From CAWKCE01 sp032127035 (lineage in GTDB: Bacteria; Actinomycetota; Actinomycetes; JAHEKZ01), in the NCBI GenBank assembly GCA_963848085.1, contig CAWKCE010000004.1:248001-312000 (forward strand): a stretch of DNA of 64,000 nucleotides, given 5' to 3'. The position numbers and the translations under genes are program-made. The notes under the pieces are model-generated. The model saw only the letters and a list, made by a program, of their open reading frames with translations. It had not been told where the DNA came from and searched no databases. This document shows, piece by piece, positions 17,247 to 25,587 of the stretch. Every line of letters starts with the position of its first letter. Position 1 is the stretch's first letter.

Positions 17247-18856
17247 CCGACCGCCTCGAGGGCCGCCGCGACCTCGCCGACGGTGAGCCACGGCAGCGGG
17301 GCGACCACCTTGGCGACCTGAGGGGCGAACTGGGGGGAGCCGATCAGGACCTCGGCGGTCGGGCCGTCGGCGACGATCTCCGCATCGGCCAGGACGACGG
17401 TGCGGGTGGCGACCTCTGCCACCAGCTCGACGTCATGGGTCGCGAGCAGGACCGCGCCGCCGGCAGCGGCATGCGCGCGGAGGTCGGTCACGACGCGCTC
17501 CTTGGTGGCGTAGTCCAGACCACGAGTCGGCTCGTCCAGCAGCAGGACCGTGGCGCCTCCGGCAAGTACAACGCCCAGGGCGAGCGCGAGCCGTTGACCC
17601 TCCGACAGGTCTCGGGGGTGGGTGGCGGGGTCCACGCCGGGGGCCAGTCGGTCGAAGCGCGCGCGCGTGCTGCCGGCACCGGCCCCAGTGTCGGCATCGG
17701 TGTCCCGGCACTCGGCGAGAACGCTGTCCGCCCAGAGCAGGTCGCCCGGCTCCTGTGGGACGAATCCGACCAGCGACGTCAGCGCTCGGCCGGTGAGCTG
17801 TCGGGGGTCACCGCCGCCGATGGCGACACCACCCGCGGTTGGCTCGACCAACCCCACGAGCGCGCGCAGCAGCGACGACTTCCCGGCGCCGTTGCGGCCC
17901 ATCACCGCGACGATCTCCCCTGGCCGAACCGACAAGGTCACCTCGTCGAGCGCGGTGTGCCCGCCGTAGCGGACCGAGACCCGGTCGGCGGCGACCAGCG
18001 GCTGGCCCTCGACCGCTGGGACGGGCCGCTCCGGGGTCGGGAGCAGCGCCAGGGTCGCCCGAAGCGACGTCGACGCGCGCCGGGCGTCTCGAACGCTGAG
18101 CGGCACCGGCGACCAGTCCACGAGCCGACCGAGAGCCACCACCGGCGGGGCTATGGGCAGTTGGCTGATGAGGTCGCCGGGCGCACCGTCGCTGACGGTT
18201 CCGTCATCCCGAACGAGGACTACGCGGTCGGCGAACTGGACAACCCGTTCCAGCCGATGCTCTGCCAGAACCACCGTGAGGCCCAGGTCGTGGACCAGGC
18301 GCTGCAGCACGGCCAGCACCTCCTCGGCCGCCCCCGGGTCGAGCGCCGACGTCGGCTCGTCGAGCACCAGAACCTGCGGATGCTGGGCAAGCACCGCTCC
18401 CACGGCCACGCGCTGCTGCTCACCTCCGGACAGCGTTCTCAAGGAGCGACGGCGCAACGGCCCCAGGCCGAGCAGGTCGAGCGTCTCCTCGACCCGTCGC
18501 CGCATGACGGCCGGAGCGAGCCCCACCGACTCCATGCCGTACGCAAGCTCGTCCTCGACGGTGTCGGTGACGAAGCCGTCGAGCGGGTCCTGGAGGACCG
18601 CACCGACCACATCGGCGAGCTCCCTCGGCGGGTAGTCGTTGGTCGCTCGGCCCGCGACGGTCACGCGGCCGGCAAGCGTGCCGCCGGTGAAGTGCGGCGC
18701 GAGCCCGTTGATCGTCTGGAGCAGGCTCGACTTCCCCGCTCCGGTGCGTCCGACGACCAAGGCGAGCTCTCCCTCCGGGATGCGCAGGTCGACGTTCCGG
18801 AGCACTGGTTGGCTGCGGCCGGGATAGGTGAGCGTCACCTGCTCGAACCTGATCAT
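17243..18856 (-). CDS. ECF transporter ATPase, two ABC domains fused
   Basis: About 537 aa, energising the ECF transporter. Domain 1 (about 1-240): Walker A VGRTGAGKSSLL, signature LSGGEQQRVAVG, Walker B VLVLDEPTSALDP. Domain 2 (about 285-520): Walker A MGRNGAGKSSLL, a variant signature LSEGQRLALALG, Walker B VLLLDEPTRGLDY. This replaces the separate EcfA and EcfA' subunits. The ATG 18856 overlaps the T-component stop as ATGA. An open frame continues to 20380, but that extension is a shadow of the T and SCO2322-like genes. Confidence 0.92.
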   Translation of the reverse strand: MIRFEQVTLTYPGRSQPVLRNVDLRIPEGELALVVGRTGAGKSSLLQTINGLAPHFTGGTLAGRVTVAGRATNDYPPRELADVVGAVLQDPLDGFVTDTVEDELAYGMESVGLAPAVMRRRVEETLDLLGLGPLRRRSLRTLSGGEQQRVAVGAVLAQHPQVLVLDEPTSALDPGAAEEVLAVLQRLVHDLGLTVVLAEHRLERVVQFADRVVLVRDDGTVSDGAPGDLISQLPIAPPVVALGRLVDWSPVPLSVRDARRASTSLRATLALLPTPERPVPAVEGQPLVAADRVSVRYGGHTALDEVTLSVRPGEIVAVMGRNGAGKSSLLRALVGLVEPTAGGVAIGGGDPRQLTGRALTSLVGFVPQEPGDLLWADSVLAECRDTDADTGAGAGSTRARFDRLAPGVDPATHPRDLSEGQRLALALGVVLAGGATVLLLDEPTRGLDYATKERVVTDLRAHAAAGGAVLLATHDVELVAEVATRTVVLADAEIVADGPTAEVLIGSPQFAPQVAKVVAPLPWLTVGEVAAALEAVG

Positions 18857-20034
18857 GCGGTCACCTCGTCCGGCTGCTGCCGGGGACGGGCAAGTGGTGA
18901 GGCCGGTCGCCGCTGGCCGGTGGCCGGCTGGACCTCGGCTGCCTGCGGGGCGGGAGTGAGGACTGCCGGGGCCGCGGCGAGCAGGACCGCGAGGAACGGC
19001 AGGACCGGCAGCTCCGGCCAGGCCAACGGCGACAGCGGCGGGGTGAGGCCGCTTGCCTCCGGCCCGAGCGCCAACGCCACGCCCACAGTGACGGCGGCGG
19101 TGGCCAGGCCCACGAGGGTGGTCACCCACTCCGGCGACCGCCACGGGTCGGGCCGGTAGACCGTGCGGACCGACCGACGCCCGGCACGTACCAGTCCGCC
19201 CACGGCCACGACCGTCCCGGAGACCAGCGCGGCTAGGCCCTGCCAGCCGGGTGTGCCGGCATCGAGCAGCGCGTAGCCGCCGACGCAGGCCGCTGCCAGC
19301 CCGAGAAGCACCAGCGCGGCAGTCACGCGTCGTTCCGTGGGAGCCACGTGCCGGGACCGGCCAAAGCCCCGGGAGTCCATCGCGGCGGCCAGGGCCAGGG
19401 AGCGTTCGAGTGCGCCTTCCAGGACCGGCAGGGCGATGCCGGCGAGGGCGCGCAGGCCGGTGGGCGGCCGTCCGCGAAGGTGACGTGCCTCCCGGATGCG
19501 TCGGGTGTGCACAACAGCCTGCGGCGCGACGCTCAGGGCGACGACGACCGCGACCGCGACCTCGTACAGGGCGCCCGGCACCACCTTGAGGAGGCGGCTT
19601 GGCTCGACCAGCGCGTTCGCGGCGCCGACGCAGGCCAGGATGGCGACGAGCTGCAGCCCGGCGTAGATGGCGGCAAGAACAGCCTCGGCGGTCACACTGC
19701 CTCCGATCCGTACGCCCGCCGTCCACTCGGGGAGGGTGATGTCGGGGAGGGTGAGGATCACCGTGCCGGGAAGCGGCGCTCCGAACAGCACTTCGAACAG
19801 GACCCGCACGGCGAGGACGACCACGCCGAGCAGGAGGAAGCTCCGGAACGACTGCCCCCACGGGCCGTCCCCACGCCGAGCGGACACCACGAGCGCCGCG
19901 ACCGCGACGATGGACAGCAGCAGCACCGGGTTGGTGGTCCGCGTCGCGGTGGCCGCGAGTCCCAGCGCCCACAGCCACCACGCGACCGGATGCAGCTGAC
20001 GGGGGCGCGCACCGTGCAGTCCGAGCAGGCTCAC
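18853..20034 (-). CDS. ECF transporter T component (CbiQ/EcfT family)
   Basis: About 393 aa. This membrane scaffold couples the ATPase to the S component. The N-terminal hydrophobic block begins LHPVAWWLWALGLAATAT. The coupling helices carry the family's Arg motifs, REARHLRGRP and AAMDSRGFGR. The second half has extra TM segments (LVLLGLAAACVGGYALL and others) and a charged tail. The GTG 20034 overlaps the preceding stop as GTGA; a start at 20100 would sit inside the upstream gene. Confidence 0.9.
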   Translation of the reverse strand: MSLLGLHGARPRQLHPVAWWLWALGLAATATRTTNPVLLLSIVAVAALVVSARRGDGPWGQSFRSFLLLGVVVLAVRVLFEVLFGAPLPGTVILTLPDITLPEWTAGVRIGGSVTAEAVLAAIYAGLQLVAILACVGAANALVEPSRLLKVVPGALYEVAVAVVVALSVAPQAVVHTRRIREARHLRGRPPTGLRALAGIALPVLEGALERSLALAAAMDSRGFGRSRHVAPTERRVTAALVLLGLAAACVGGYALLDAGTPGWQGLAALVSGTVVAVGGLVRAGRRSVRTVYRPDPWRSPEWVTTLVGLATAAVTVGVALALGPEASGLTPPLSPLAWPELPVLPFLAVLLAAAPAVLTPAPQAAEVQPATGQRRPASPLARPRQQPDEVTA

Positions 20035-20945
20035 CGCCGTCGCCTCCCCACGGCGACCGCAGTTGCACCCAGTGCCACGACCACCAGGACTCCCGCCCAC
20101 AGCGCGGCAGAGGGTCCGCCGGTTCCGTTGGCCTCGGCCCCGGCCCCGGCCGGGGCGGCGGACGGGAGTGCGGCCACCGTGGGCGGCGCTGACTGCTCCT
20201 CACCAGCTTCGTCAGACGGCGACGTGGATGGTGTCCGCGTGGCCTTTCCAGACGTGTTCCCACCGGATGGCGAGGGGCTGGCCGACGCGCCACCCGTCGG
20301 CGCTCCGGTCGCGCCCGACCCGTTACTGCCGCTGCCACCACCGGTGCCACCGCTGCCGGCCCCCGAACTGGAGCCGCCACCGTTGGACCCGGTCTCGGCG
20401 ACCGGTTCTCCGCACCCGGTTGCGGGGTAGCCGTCGATGCCGCACACCAGGCCGGACTTCACTCGCAGGTCGCCGATGGTGTCCAGCACCTGGTAGCCGG
20501 TGGCGGAGACCGGCACCACCACGCAGCGGACGACGGTCACACCCGGCGGCGACTGCCCGGGCGGGGCGTCCCCGGGCGTCCCGAAGTCGATCACGAGTCC
20601 GACCCGCTTGCGGTCGGCGACCGGTGCGGTGTCGCCGCAGACGTCGTCGAACCGCGCGGTGGCGCGAGGTGGGGTGGACGACCCGGTGGCCGGGCTGACA
20701 GCGAACCGCCAGCCGTCGACCGTCCCGTCCTTCGGCACCCGGGCTGCGCCCTGTGTGGCGAAGGACCAGCCGGAGTCGACGCCGATCCAGTAGGACCAGA
20801 ACCGGAACGACGTGGCGTGAGCGGGCTGTGCCGGAAGCGCCAGGGACCCCACGGTGGCAGCGGCCACGGCCAGCACGCCCAGGAGGGCACGCGCTGTCGG
20901 ACGGCTGTCACCGGTCCGGCCAGCCACCCTCGGGGTCATGGTCAT
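20031..20945 (-). CDS. SCO2322-like secreted, membrane-anchored protein
   Basis: About 304 aa. The signal peptide (LLGVLAVAAATVGSLALPAQPAHA) precedes a Trp/aromatic-rich domain with SFRFWSYWIGVDSGWSF and PKDGTVDGWRFAVS, hallmarks of the SCO2322 family of unknown function. Cysteines at about 113, 161, 188 and 197 may form disulfides. A Gly/Ser/Thr linker (about 205-265) leads to one C-terminal TM helix (ALWAGVLVVVALGATAVAV) and GRRRR, so it is anchored facing outward. The start is ATG 20945, with ATG 20939 as an alternative. Lying between the toroid and EcfT genes, it is a good candidate for a surface vitamin-binding or docking factor (inference). Confidence 0.82.
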   Translation of the reverse strand: MTMTPRVAGRTGDSRPTARALLGVLAVAAATVGSLALPAQPAHATSFRFWSYWIGVDSGWSFATQGAARVPKDGTVDGWRFAVSPATGSSTPPRATARFDDVCGDTAPVADRKRVGLVIDFGTPGDAPPGQSPPGVTVVRCVVVPVSATGYQVLDTIGDLRVKSGLVCGIDGYPATGCGEPVAETGSNGGGSSSGAGSGGTGGGSGSNGSGATGAPTGGASASPSPSGGNTSGKATRTPSTSPSDEAGEEQSAPPTVAALPSAAPAGAGAEANGTGGPSAALWAGVLVVVALGATAVAVGRRRR

Positions 20946-20973
20946 TCCGTGGTCTACCGACGCGACGATGTGG

Positions 20974-22077
20974 TCATCGGGTGAGTGAGCGCTTGAGCAG
21001 GCGCACCAGGTTGAGTCCGTCGACGTGCCGCGGATGTCCCGCGGTGGCCCGTTCGGCCAGCACCATCAGCGCAGCGGCCGCGGGTCGGACCTTGCCGCGC
21101 CCGCCGAGGACGAACTGCCGGGCGTCGCGCTCCAGAGCGGTCATTGCCAGCGTCACCTGGTCGGCTCCGTAGCCGGCCGCCACGAGCGAGAGGACGGCGT
21201 TGGCGGTGCTCCCGTAGTCGGGCGTGCTGCCCACAACCGGGGGGATCAACCCGGCGTTCGCCTGGAGCCGCCGGCCCAGGAAGCCTGCGGCTGTGTCGGC
21301 CGGACGCAATGCGATCAGTGACTTGGCGCAGCCGAGCTGGGGGAGGTCGGTGGAGCCAGCGGTTGCCGCGACCGGCAGAGCCGACCCGGCAAGCGCCTGC
21401 GTGGCCTGGGCTGTGGCGTAGTCGTTCGCCACCAGGGGGTCCTCGCTGAGATAGGCCAGCGCTCCCTGGTCATCAGGTGCCGACGTACAGCCCAGCTGGA
21501 CGGAGGCGAGGAAGTCCAGTCCGGACCCGCCGTTGGTCACCGACTGCGGGTCGACTCCCATGGCGATCAGCGCCTGCACGACGAGCCCGGTCGAGTTGCT
21601 GTCAGCTCCCCAGCCCCGGCTGTACTCCCAGCCGCCGCCAAGCTGCTGGCGCGCGATCAGCCACTCGATGCCGCGTGTCGCCGCAGCCGACCGGCCCACG
21701 GCGGCCAGCGCCATGACGGCCACAGCCGTGGCGTTCGAGTCGCCGGCGCCGCAGCGGGTGGTCAGGTCGCTGCGGAAGCTGGTCCAGCGACCGTTGCCGC
21801 ACTGCTGGCGGCGCAGCCACCGGATGGCGCTGGGGTCGACCGCTGCACCGGAGTCGGTGAGGGCGAGGATCGTGAGCCCTTGTCGGTAGACCCCGTCGTA
21901 TGTGGGGTTCTGGCCGCCGTAGAGCCCGGTGCGCGCGGGGTCGAACGCGCTGGCCGAGCGCTGAGTCGTCGCGGCGGCCGCGCCCGCCGGCGGGGCGGCC
22001 AGCGTCATGACGAGGCCCAGGGCTGCCGCCACGGTGAGCACGCACTTGATCGGGAGGCGCCGGTCGCTGGCCTTCAT
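20974..22077 (-). CDS. Secreted alpha/alpha-toroid (prenyltransferase/squalene-cyclase repeat) protein, transcobalamin-like
   Basis: About 367 aa. The start is ATG 22077 with AAGGA upstream; the signal peptide has CVLTVAAALGLVMTLAAPPAGAAAA. The mature part shows toroid repeats such as AIRWLRRQQCGNGRW, DSNATAVAVMALAAVG, GIEWLIARQQLGGGWEYSRG and DSNSTGLVVQALIAMG. Helix pairs of this kind build the alpha6/alpha6 barrel of squalene cyclases and also of intrinsic factor and transcobalamin. There is no catalytic DxDD seen. It is the first gene after the cobalamin riboswitch, so binding of corrinoid outside the membrane is the likely role; that is inference from fold plus regulation. Confidence 0.82.
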   Translation of the reverse strand: MKASDRRLPIKCVLTVAAALGLVMTLAAPPAGAAAATTQRSASAFDPARTGLYGGQNPTYDGVYRQGLTILALTDSGAAVDPSAIRWLRRQQCGNGRWTSFRSDLTTRCGAGDSNATAVAVMALAAVGRSAAATRGIEWLIARQQLGGGWEYSRGWGADSNSTGLVVQALIAMGVDPQSVTNGGSGLDFLASVQLGCTSAPDDQGALAYLSEDPLVANDYATAQATQALAGSALPVAATAGSTDLPQLGCAKSLIALRPADTAAGFLGRRLQANAGLIPPVVGSTPDYGSTANAVLSLVAAGYGADQVTLAMTALERDARQFVLGGRGKVRPAAAALMVLAERATAGHPRHVDGLNLVRLLKRSLTR

Positions 22078-22131
22078 GGGCAGTCCTTCGCATGAGCGAT
22101 CCCGGACAGTGCCAGGAGTGCCGTTCACGAG

Positions 22132-22168
22132 AACGCCCCCGCCATCCCTAGGGACGACGAGGGGCGTT
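22132..22168 (-). promoter_or_regulatory. Leader hairpin, possible riboswitch expression platform
   Basis: AACGCCCC (22132-22139) pairs with GGGGCGTT (22161-22168) and encloses the 10-bp palindrome TCCCTAGGGA (22145-22154). It lies between the cobalamin aptamer and the first gene, about 55 bp upstream of the ATG, where a terminator or anti-sequestor would be expected. Confidence 0.5.
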
Positions 22169-22229
22169 GACTCGGGCTCGGCAGGCCCGGGCTCCGCCCC
22201 GCAGACCTCGACGGTATGAGGGAGCCGCT

Positions 22230-22364
22230 CGCCTGCGGGCAGGTATCCCGGCTTGCCGCGGGCGCGGGCAACGGGTCGTCCCGTTCCTCGCGCGCGGCCT
22301 ACGGTTGCGGGTCAGCGCCGGAATCCGACCGGCTTCCCCTGTTTGCAGGCGTGTGGAGTTGTGC
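22230..22364 (-). promoter_or_regulatory. Cobalamin riboswitch
   Basis: On the minus strand the core reads CAGGGGAAGCCGG, a short loop, TTCCGGCGCTGACCCGCAAC, CGTAGGC, a variable G/C-rich arm, then AAGCCGGGATACCTGCCCG. These are the conserved aptamer blocks of the cobalamin riboswitch: GGGAA plus the CCGG hairpin, the GCTGACCCGCAAC core, and GCCGGxxACCTGCC at the 3' end. In bacteria this element represses B12 synthesis or transport genes when cobalamin is abundant. It precedes the seven-gene ECF-cobT-cobS operon, which fixes the operon's theme. Confidence 0.9.
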
Positions 22365-22370
22365 GCGTTG

Positions 22371-22400
22371 ATCCGACCACGGCTCACCCCTCCCCGTCAA
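22371..22400 (-). promoter_or_regulatory. Promoter of the riboswitch operon
   Basis: On the minus strand, TTGACG (22400-22395), an 18-bp spacer, and TCGGAT (22376-22371). The transcript would begin near 22364, just ahead of the aptamer. Confidence 0.45.
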
Positions 22401-22437
22401 AGACTCCGGTACCTTCCTGGCGCAGGTGGTGTCGCCC

Positions 22438-22453
22438 GGCACCGGCCGGTGCC
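22438..22453. repeat. 16-bp perfect palindrome in the leader of the small gene at 22471
   Basis: GGCACCGGCCGGTGCC, centred between a TACCTT -10-like element (22410-22415) and the ribosome binding site. It could be an operator or an RNA hairpin; nothing shows which. Confidence 0.4.
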
Positions 22454-22470
22454 AGCGCGAGGGAGTGACC

Positions 22471-22680
22471 ATGGCGTGGACCTGGCGGTACGAGGCCGCG
22501 GACGGGTCGGTCGTGGTTTCCGAGCACGGGGCCAAGGAGGCCTTCCCCGCCCAGTCGGACGCCGAGACGTGGCTGGGTGAGTCCTGGCGAGACCTCCTGG
22601 GCGACGGCGTCGAGCAGGTCACGCTGTTCGAGGAAGACCGCCAGGTGTACGGCCCGATGGGGCTACGACCGGCCCCCTGA
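22471..22680 (+). CDS. Small conserved actinobacterial protein
   Basis: 69 aa from an ATG with GAGGGAGTG upstream; an in-frame start at 22426 lacks a ribosome binding site. The sequence begins MAWTWRYEAADGSVV and ends QVYGPMGLRPAP, with a helical DAETWLGESWRDLLGDGVEQVTLFEE core. It resembles a widespread family of about 70 residues with no known role. No Cys, TM or signal sequence. Divergent from the cobalamin operon. Confidence 0.75.
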   Translation: MAWTWRYEAADGSVVVSEHGAKEAFPAQSDAETWLGESWRDLLGDGVEQVTLFEEDRQVYGPMGLRPAP

Positions 22681-22717
22681 CCGCCATGAGCTCGGTCAAG
22701 GGGCCGACCGCATCTCG

Positions 22718-24463
22718 TCAGCCGCCGATCGGAACCCCGCGACCGTCAACCGGGTAGGTCAATGGGATTCCCAGCGCCCGCAGGATCGTGGGCATGACGT
22801 CGGGGGTCTGGAACGTGCGGTTGGTGTTGATGCCGTGGTTTGTGCTCTCGGACCAGAACACCATGGGCACCCGCTGGACCGCCTCGCTGGCGCCGCCATG
22901 GTCCCCGACGGCGCCGTAGCCGACGTCGTCCTTGAGCAACCCCACGATGTCGGGTCCGTTGTCGGCCGCCATCGTGTTGACGATCGACTGCGCGGTCTTC
23001 TTCCACCACTTGTTCTCGGACTTCGACATCGGGTTGGTGCCTGCCAGGACGTACCTGCCGCCGTCACGCCAGTAGGTGGCGATCACTCCCGGAAGGGTCT
23101 TCATCGCCGCGAGCGCCTCGTCCCGCTTGGCTGGCGAGCTGTCCTTGAGCCAGGTCTGGATCGACGTGGACTGGTAGGAGAACTGGACGTTGCTCGCCGC
23201 CGGACCGGCGGTGCCGATGAGCGGGAGCAGAGCCGGTGACGGGTTGTTGTACTTGCTGGGCATCGAGTCCGGGCCGTAGTACCAGTTGGTGTCGCTGTTC
23301 GAGCTGCCGCTGTCGCGCTTGCCGTAGAAGCCGGGGTACCCGGCCGCCGCGGAGCCGCTGCCGGTGGCTCCGTGGTCGGCTGTCAGCACGACCAGCGTGT
23401 CGTCAAGGTGGCCAAGCTCGGCCAGCTTGTCGAGCATGCGGCCGAGCTGGACGTCGGCGTTCTCGGCGTTGGCCTGGACGTGCGTCTGGTAGTCCGGGCT
23501 TCCTGGGGCCGACTGGACGTCGGTCTCGGCGCCCCACATGTGACCGGCCTTGTCGATGCCGCCCATCGTGACGAACATCCCGGACCAGTCCTCGCGCTCC
23601 ATCATCTCCATCGCGGCGTCGGCCACCCAGGTGTCGCCGCCGAGGTGGGCGTCGTTGGTCCCGGGGACGAAGCGGTTGCCGTCGAGCGGGTAGATCCACG
23701 AGGGAAAGGCTGCGCCGGTGCCGTAGGTGTTCCCACCGTCGGAGTTGACGTAGAAGCGCCCACAGAACGGGTCCCTGATGTAGCTCGGCACATTCTGGCC
23801 GTCCGGCCCCCGGTACCGGCCTCCGAGGGCTGCATTACACGCTGCGTCGGCGCTCCCCACCGCGGGGCTGCTGGACGACCGGCTGCCGAACCGGACCGCG
23901 ATGTCGCCTCCGAAGGTGTCGGCGGCGGACTCGGCGGCGGCGGACTCGACCGCGTAGCCCTTCTGGCCCACCACGATGAACTTCTTCCCGGGCTGGGCTT
24001 CCTGCAGGTAGTCGGCGAGCTTGGGGTAGCCCTCGGGCTTGATGAGCTGCCCGTACTGGGTGTAGCTCAGCTCGCCGGTGGTCCACATCTGGTTCGCGCC
24101 GCCACCCAGCAGGTTCCCGGTGTCCCGGTACGCCTCGTCCACCCAGCCCATGTGTCGGGGCTCCTGCCCGGACATCAGCACGTTGTGCGCGATGACGGTC
24201 TCCGAGCCCATGTAGCCCAGGTAGGCGTCACGGAAGTTGGTGCCCTCGCCGCGCAGCATCCGGAAGTTCGGCATGTTGAAGCGGTCGGCGTACTCCGGAC
24301 GCATCTGGTCGAAGAGCACGATGAGCACCTTGGTCGGCGTCGCCGCCCCGGGCTCGGAGCTCGCCGCCGCACCGGCTGTGCCGACGCTGGCCGTGAGGGC
24401 CGCGGTACCGGCCAGCGCGGTGGCGGCGAGCAGGGTAAGAACGGGGCGACGGCGTCGGTTCAC
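22718..24463 (-). CDS. Secreted alkaline-phosphatase-superfamily phosphodiesterase
   Basis: 581 aa. A signal peptide (LTLLAATALAGTAALTASVGTAGA) precedes a type I phosphodiesterase/nucleotide pyrophosphatase domain. Metal and catalytic sites are visible: KVLIVLFDQMRP near the start, the FRDAYLGYMGSETVIAHNVLMSG nucleophile region (Thr), VTMGGIDKAGHMWG, VVLTADHGATGSGS, and GAVGDHGGASEAVQRVPMVFW. The last carries the DH of the superfamily. The GTG start has AGGAGG. The natural substrate (nucleotides, phosphonates, lipids) cannot be read. It is a single-gene unit. Confidence 0.85.
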   Translation of the reverse strand: MNRRRRPVLTLLAATALAGTAALTASVGTAGAAASSEPGAATPTKVLIVLFDQMRPEYADRFNMPNFRMLRGEGTNFRDAYLGYMGSETVIAHNVLMSGQEPRHMGWVDEAYRDTGNLLGGGANQMWTTGELSYTQYGQLIKPEGYPKLADYLQEAQPGKKFIVVGQKGYAVESAAAESAADTFGGDIAVRFGSRSSSSPAVGSADAACNAALGGRYRGPDGQNVPSYIRDPFCGRFYVNSDGGNTYGTGAAFPSWIYPLDGNRFVPGTNDAHLGGDTWVADAAMEMMEREDWSGMFVTMGGIDKAGHMWGAETDVQSAPGSPDYQTHVQANAENADVQLGRMLDKLAELGHLDDTLVVLTADHGATGSGSAAAGYPGFYGKRDSGSSNSDTNWYYGPDSMPSKYNNPSPALLPLIGTAGPAASNVQFSYQSTSIQTWLKDSSPAKRDEALAAMKTLPGVIATYWRDGGRYVLAGTNPMSKSENKWWKKTAQSIVNTMAADNGPDIVGLLKDDVGYGAVGDHGGASEAVQRVPMVFWSESTNHGINTNRTFQTPDVMPTILRALGIPLTYPVDGRGVPIGG

Positions 24464-24537
24464 GGGAGCCTCCTGGGCGTTGCCGCGGAGTATGCCCGGA
24501 TGTGACCTACATCACAATGGTCGCAGGCGACCGGTGC

Positions 24538-25536
24538 TCAGGCTCGGGGCTGGGGGCTCTCGGTCTTGGCCGGGTCGGTCTCGACGACGTCACCGAGCAC
24601 CTGGTCGATGCGGGCCAGCAGCTCGGGCTCCAGTCGGACCCCGCTCGCCTTGACGTTGTCCCGGACCTGCTCGGGGCGGGAGGCGCCCACGATGGCGGCC
24701 GCGACGTTGTCGTTCTGCAGCACCCAGGCGATCGCCAGCTGGGCCATGGTGAGCCCGGCTTCGTCGGCGAGGGGCTTGAGCTGTTGCACGCGAGTGAGGA
24801 TGTCGTCGGTGAGGTAGTCCGCCATCATGTCCGCGCCGTCGGACGTGGTCGCCCGGCTGCCTTGCGGGTGCTGCTGGCCGGGCAGGTACTTGCCGGTGAG
24901 GACTCCCTGGGCCATGGGCGACCACACGATCTGCGACAGCCCGAGCTCGCGACAGGTGGGCACCACGTCCGCCTCGATCACCCGCCAGAGCATCGAGTAC
25001 TCGGGCTGGCTGGAGACAAAACGGTTCAGGCCGAGCTCCTGCTGCATCGTGACCGCTTCGCGAATCTGGGACGCCTTCCACTCGGAGACGCCTGCGTACA
25101 GGACCTTGCCCTGCCGGATGAGGTCGTCGAACGCCTGGATCACCTCGTCGACGGGGCACTCGTAGTCGAACCGGTGGGCTTGGTAGAGGTCGAGGTAGTC
25201 GGTTCCGAGCCGGCGTAGGGAGGCGTGACAGCTCTCCATGATGTGCTTGCGGGACAGGCCCCGGTCGTTCGCGCCGTCACCGGTGGGCCAGTAGACCTTG
25301 GTGAAGATCTCCAGCCCCTCCCGGCGCTGTCCGACCAACGCCTTGCCGAGGGCGGACTCCGCCCTGCCGATCGCGTAGACGTCCGCCGTGTCGAAAGTGG
25401 TGATCCCCTCGTCGAGGGCGGCGTGAACGCAGGCGGCGGCGGCTTCGTCGTCAATCTGGGCGCCGTGGGTCAGCCAGTTCCCGTAGGTGATCTCGCTGAT
25501 CTTCAGGCCGCTGCGGCCGAGGCGTCGGAATTCCAT
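24538..25536 (-). CDS. Aldo/keto reductase
   Basis: 332 aa. NADPH-dependent AKR of the potassium-channel beta-subunit-like/YghZ group. It starts MEFRRLGRSGLKISEITYGNW. Catalytic residues are Asp in FDTADVYAIGRAE (D-Y pair), Lys in EIFTKVYWP and His in LDLYQAHRFDY, completing the tetrad. The C-terminal NADPH-binding region has AAIVGASRPEQVRDNVKA. The ATG is 7 bp downstream of TAGGCT with no ribosome binding site, so it is probably leaderless. Confidence 0.92.
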   Translation of the reverse strand: MEFRRLGRSGLKISEITYGNWLTHGAQIDDEAAAACVHAALDEGITTFDTADVYAIGRAESALGKALVGQRREGLEIFTKVYWPTGDGANDRGLSRKHIMESCHASLRRLGTDYLDLYQAHRFDYECPVDEVIQAFDDLIRQGKVLYAGVSEWKASQIREAVTMQQELGLNRFVSSQPEYSMLWRVIEADVVPTCRELGLSQIVWSPMAQGVLTGKYLPGQQHPQGSRATTSDGADMMADYLTDDILTRVQQLKPLADEAGLTMAQLAIAWVLQNDNVAAAIVGASRPEQVRDNVKASGVRLEPELLARIDQVLGDVVETDPAKTESPQPRA

Positions 25537-25543
25537 GTCTGTG

Positions 25544-25549
25544 AGCCTA
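25544..25549 (-). promoter_or_regulatory. -10 element of the aldo/keto reductase (leaderless)
   Basis: TAGGCT on the minus strand followed by 7 bp and the ATG. Confidence 0.55.
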
Positions 25550-25587
25550 GAGCGAGGCGTGCGGGTCGCCCGACGGTGGTTCCGGAG

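Noticed and set aside
17243..20380. A 1045-codon open frame that would fuse an Arg/Pro-rich region to the ECF ATPase
   Set aside because: Everything upstream of ATG 18856 is a shadow of the T-component and SCO2322-like genes; its translation is low-complexity Arg/Pro/Gly text.
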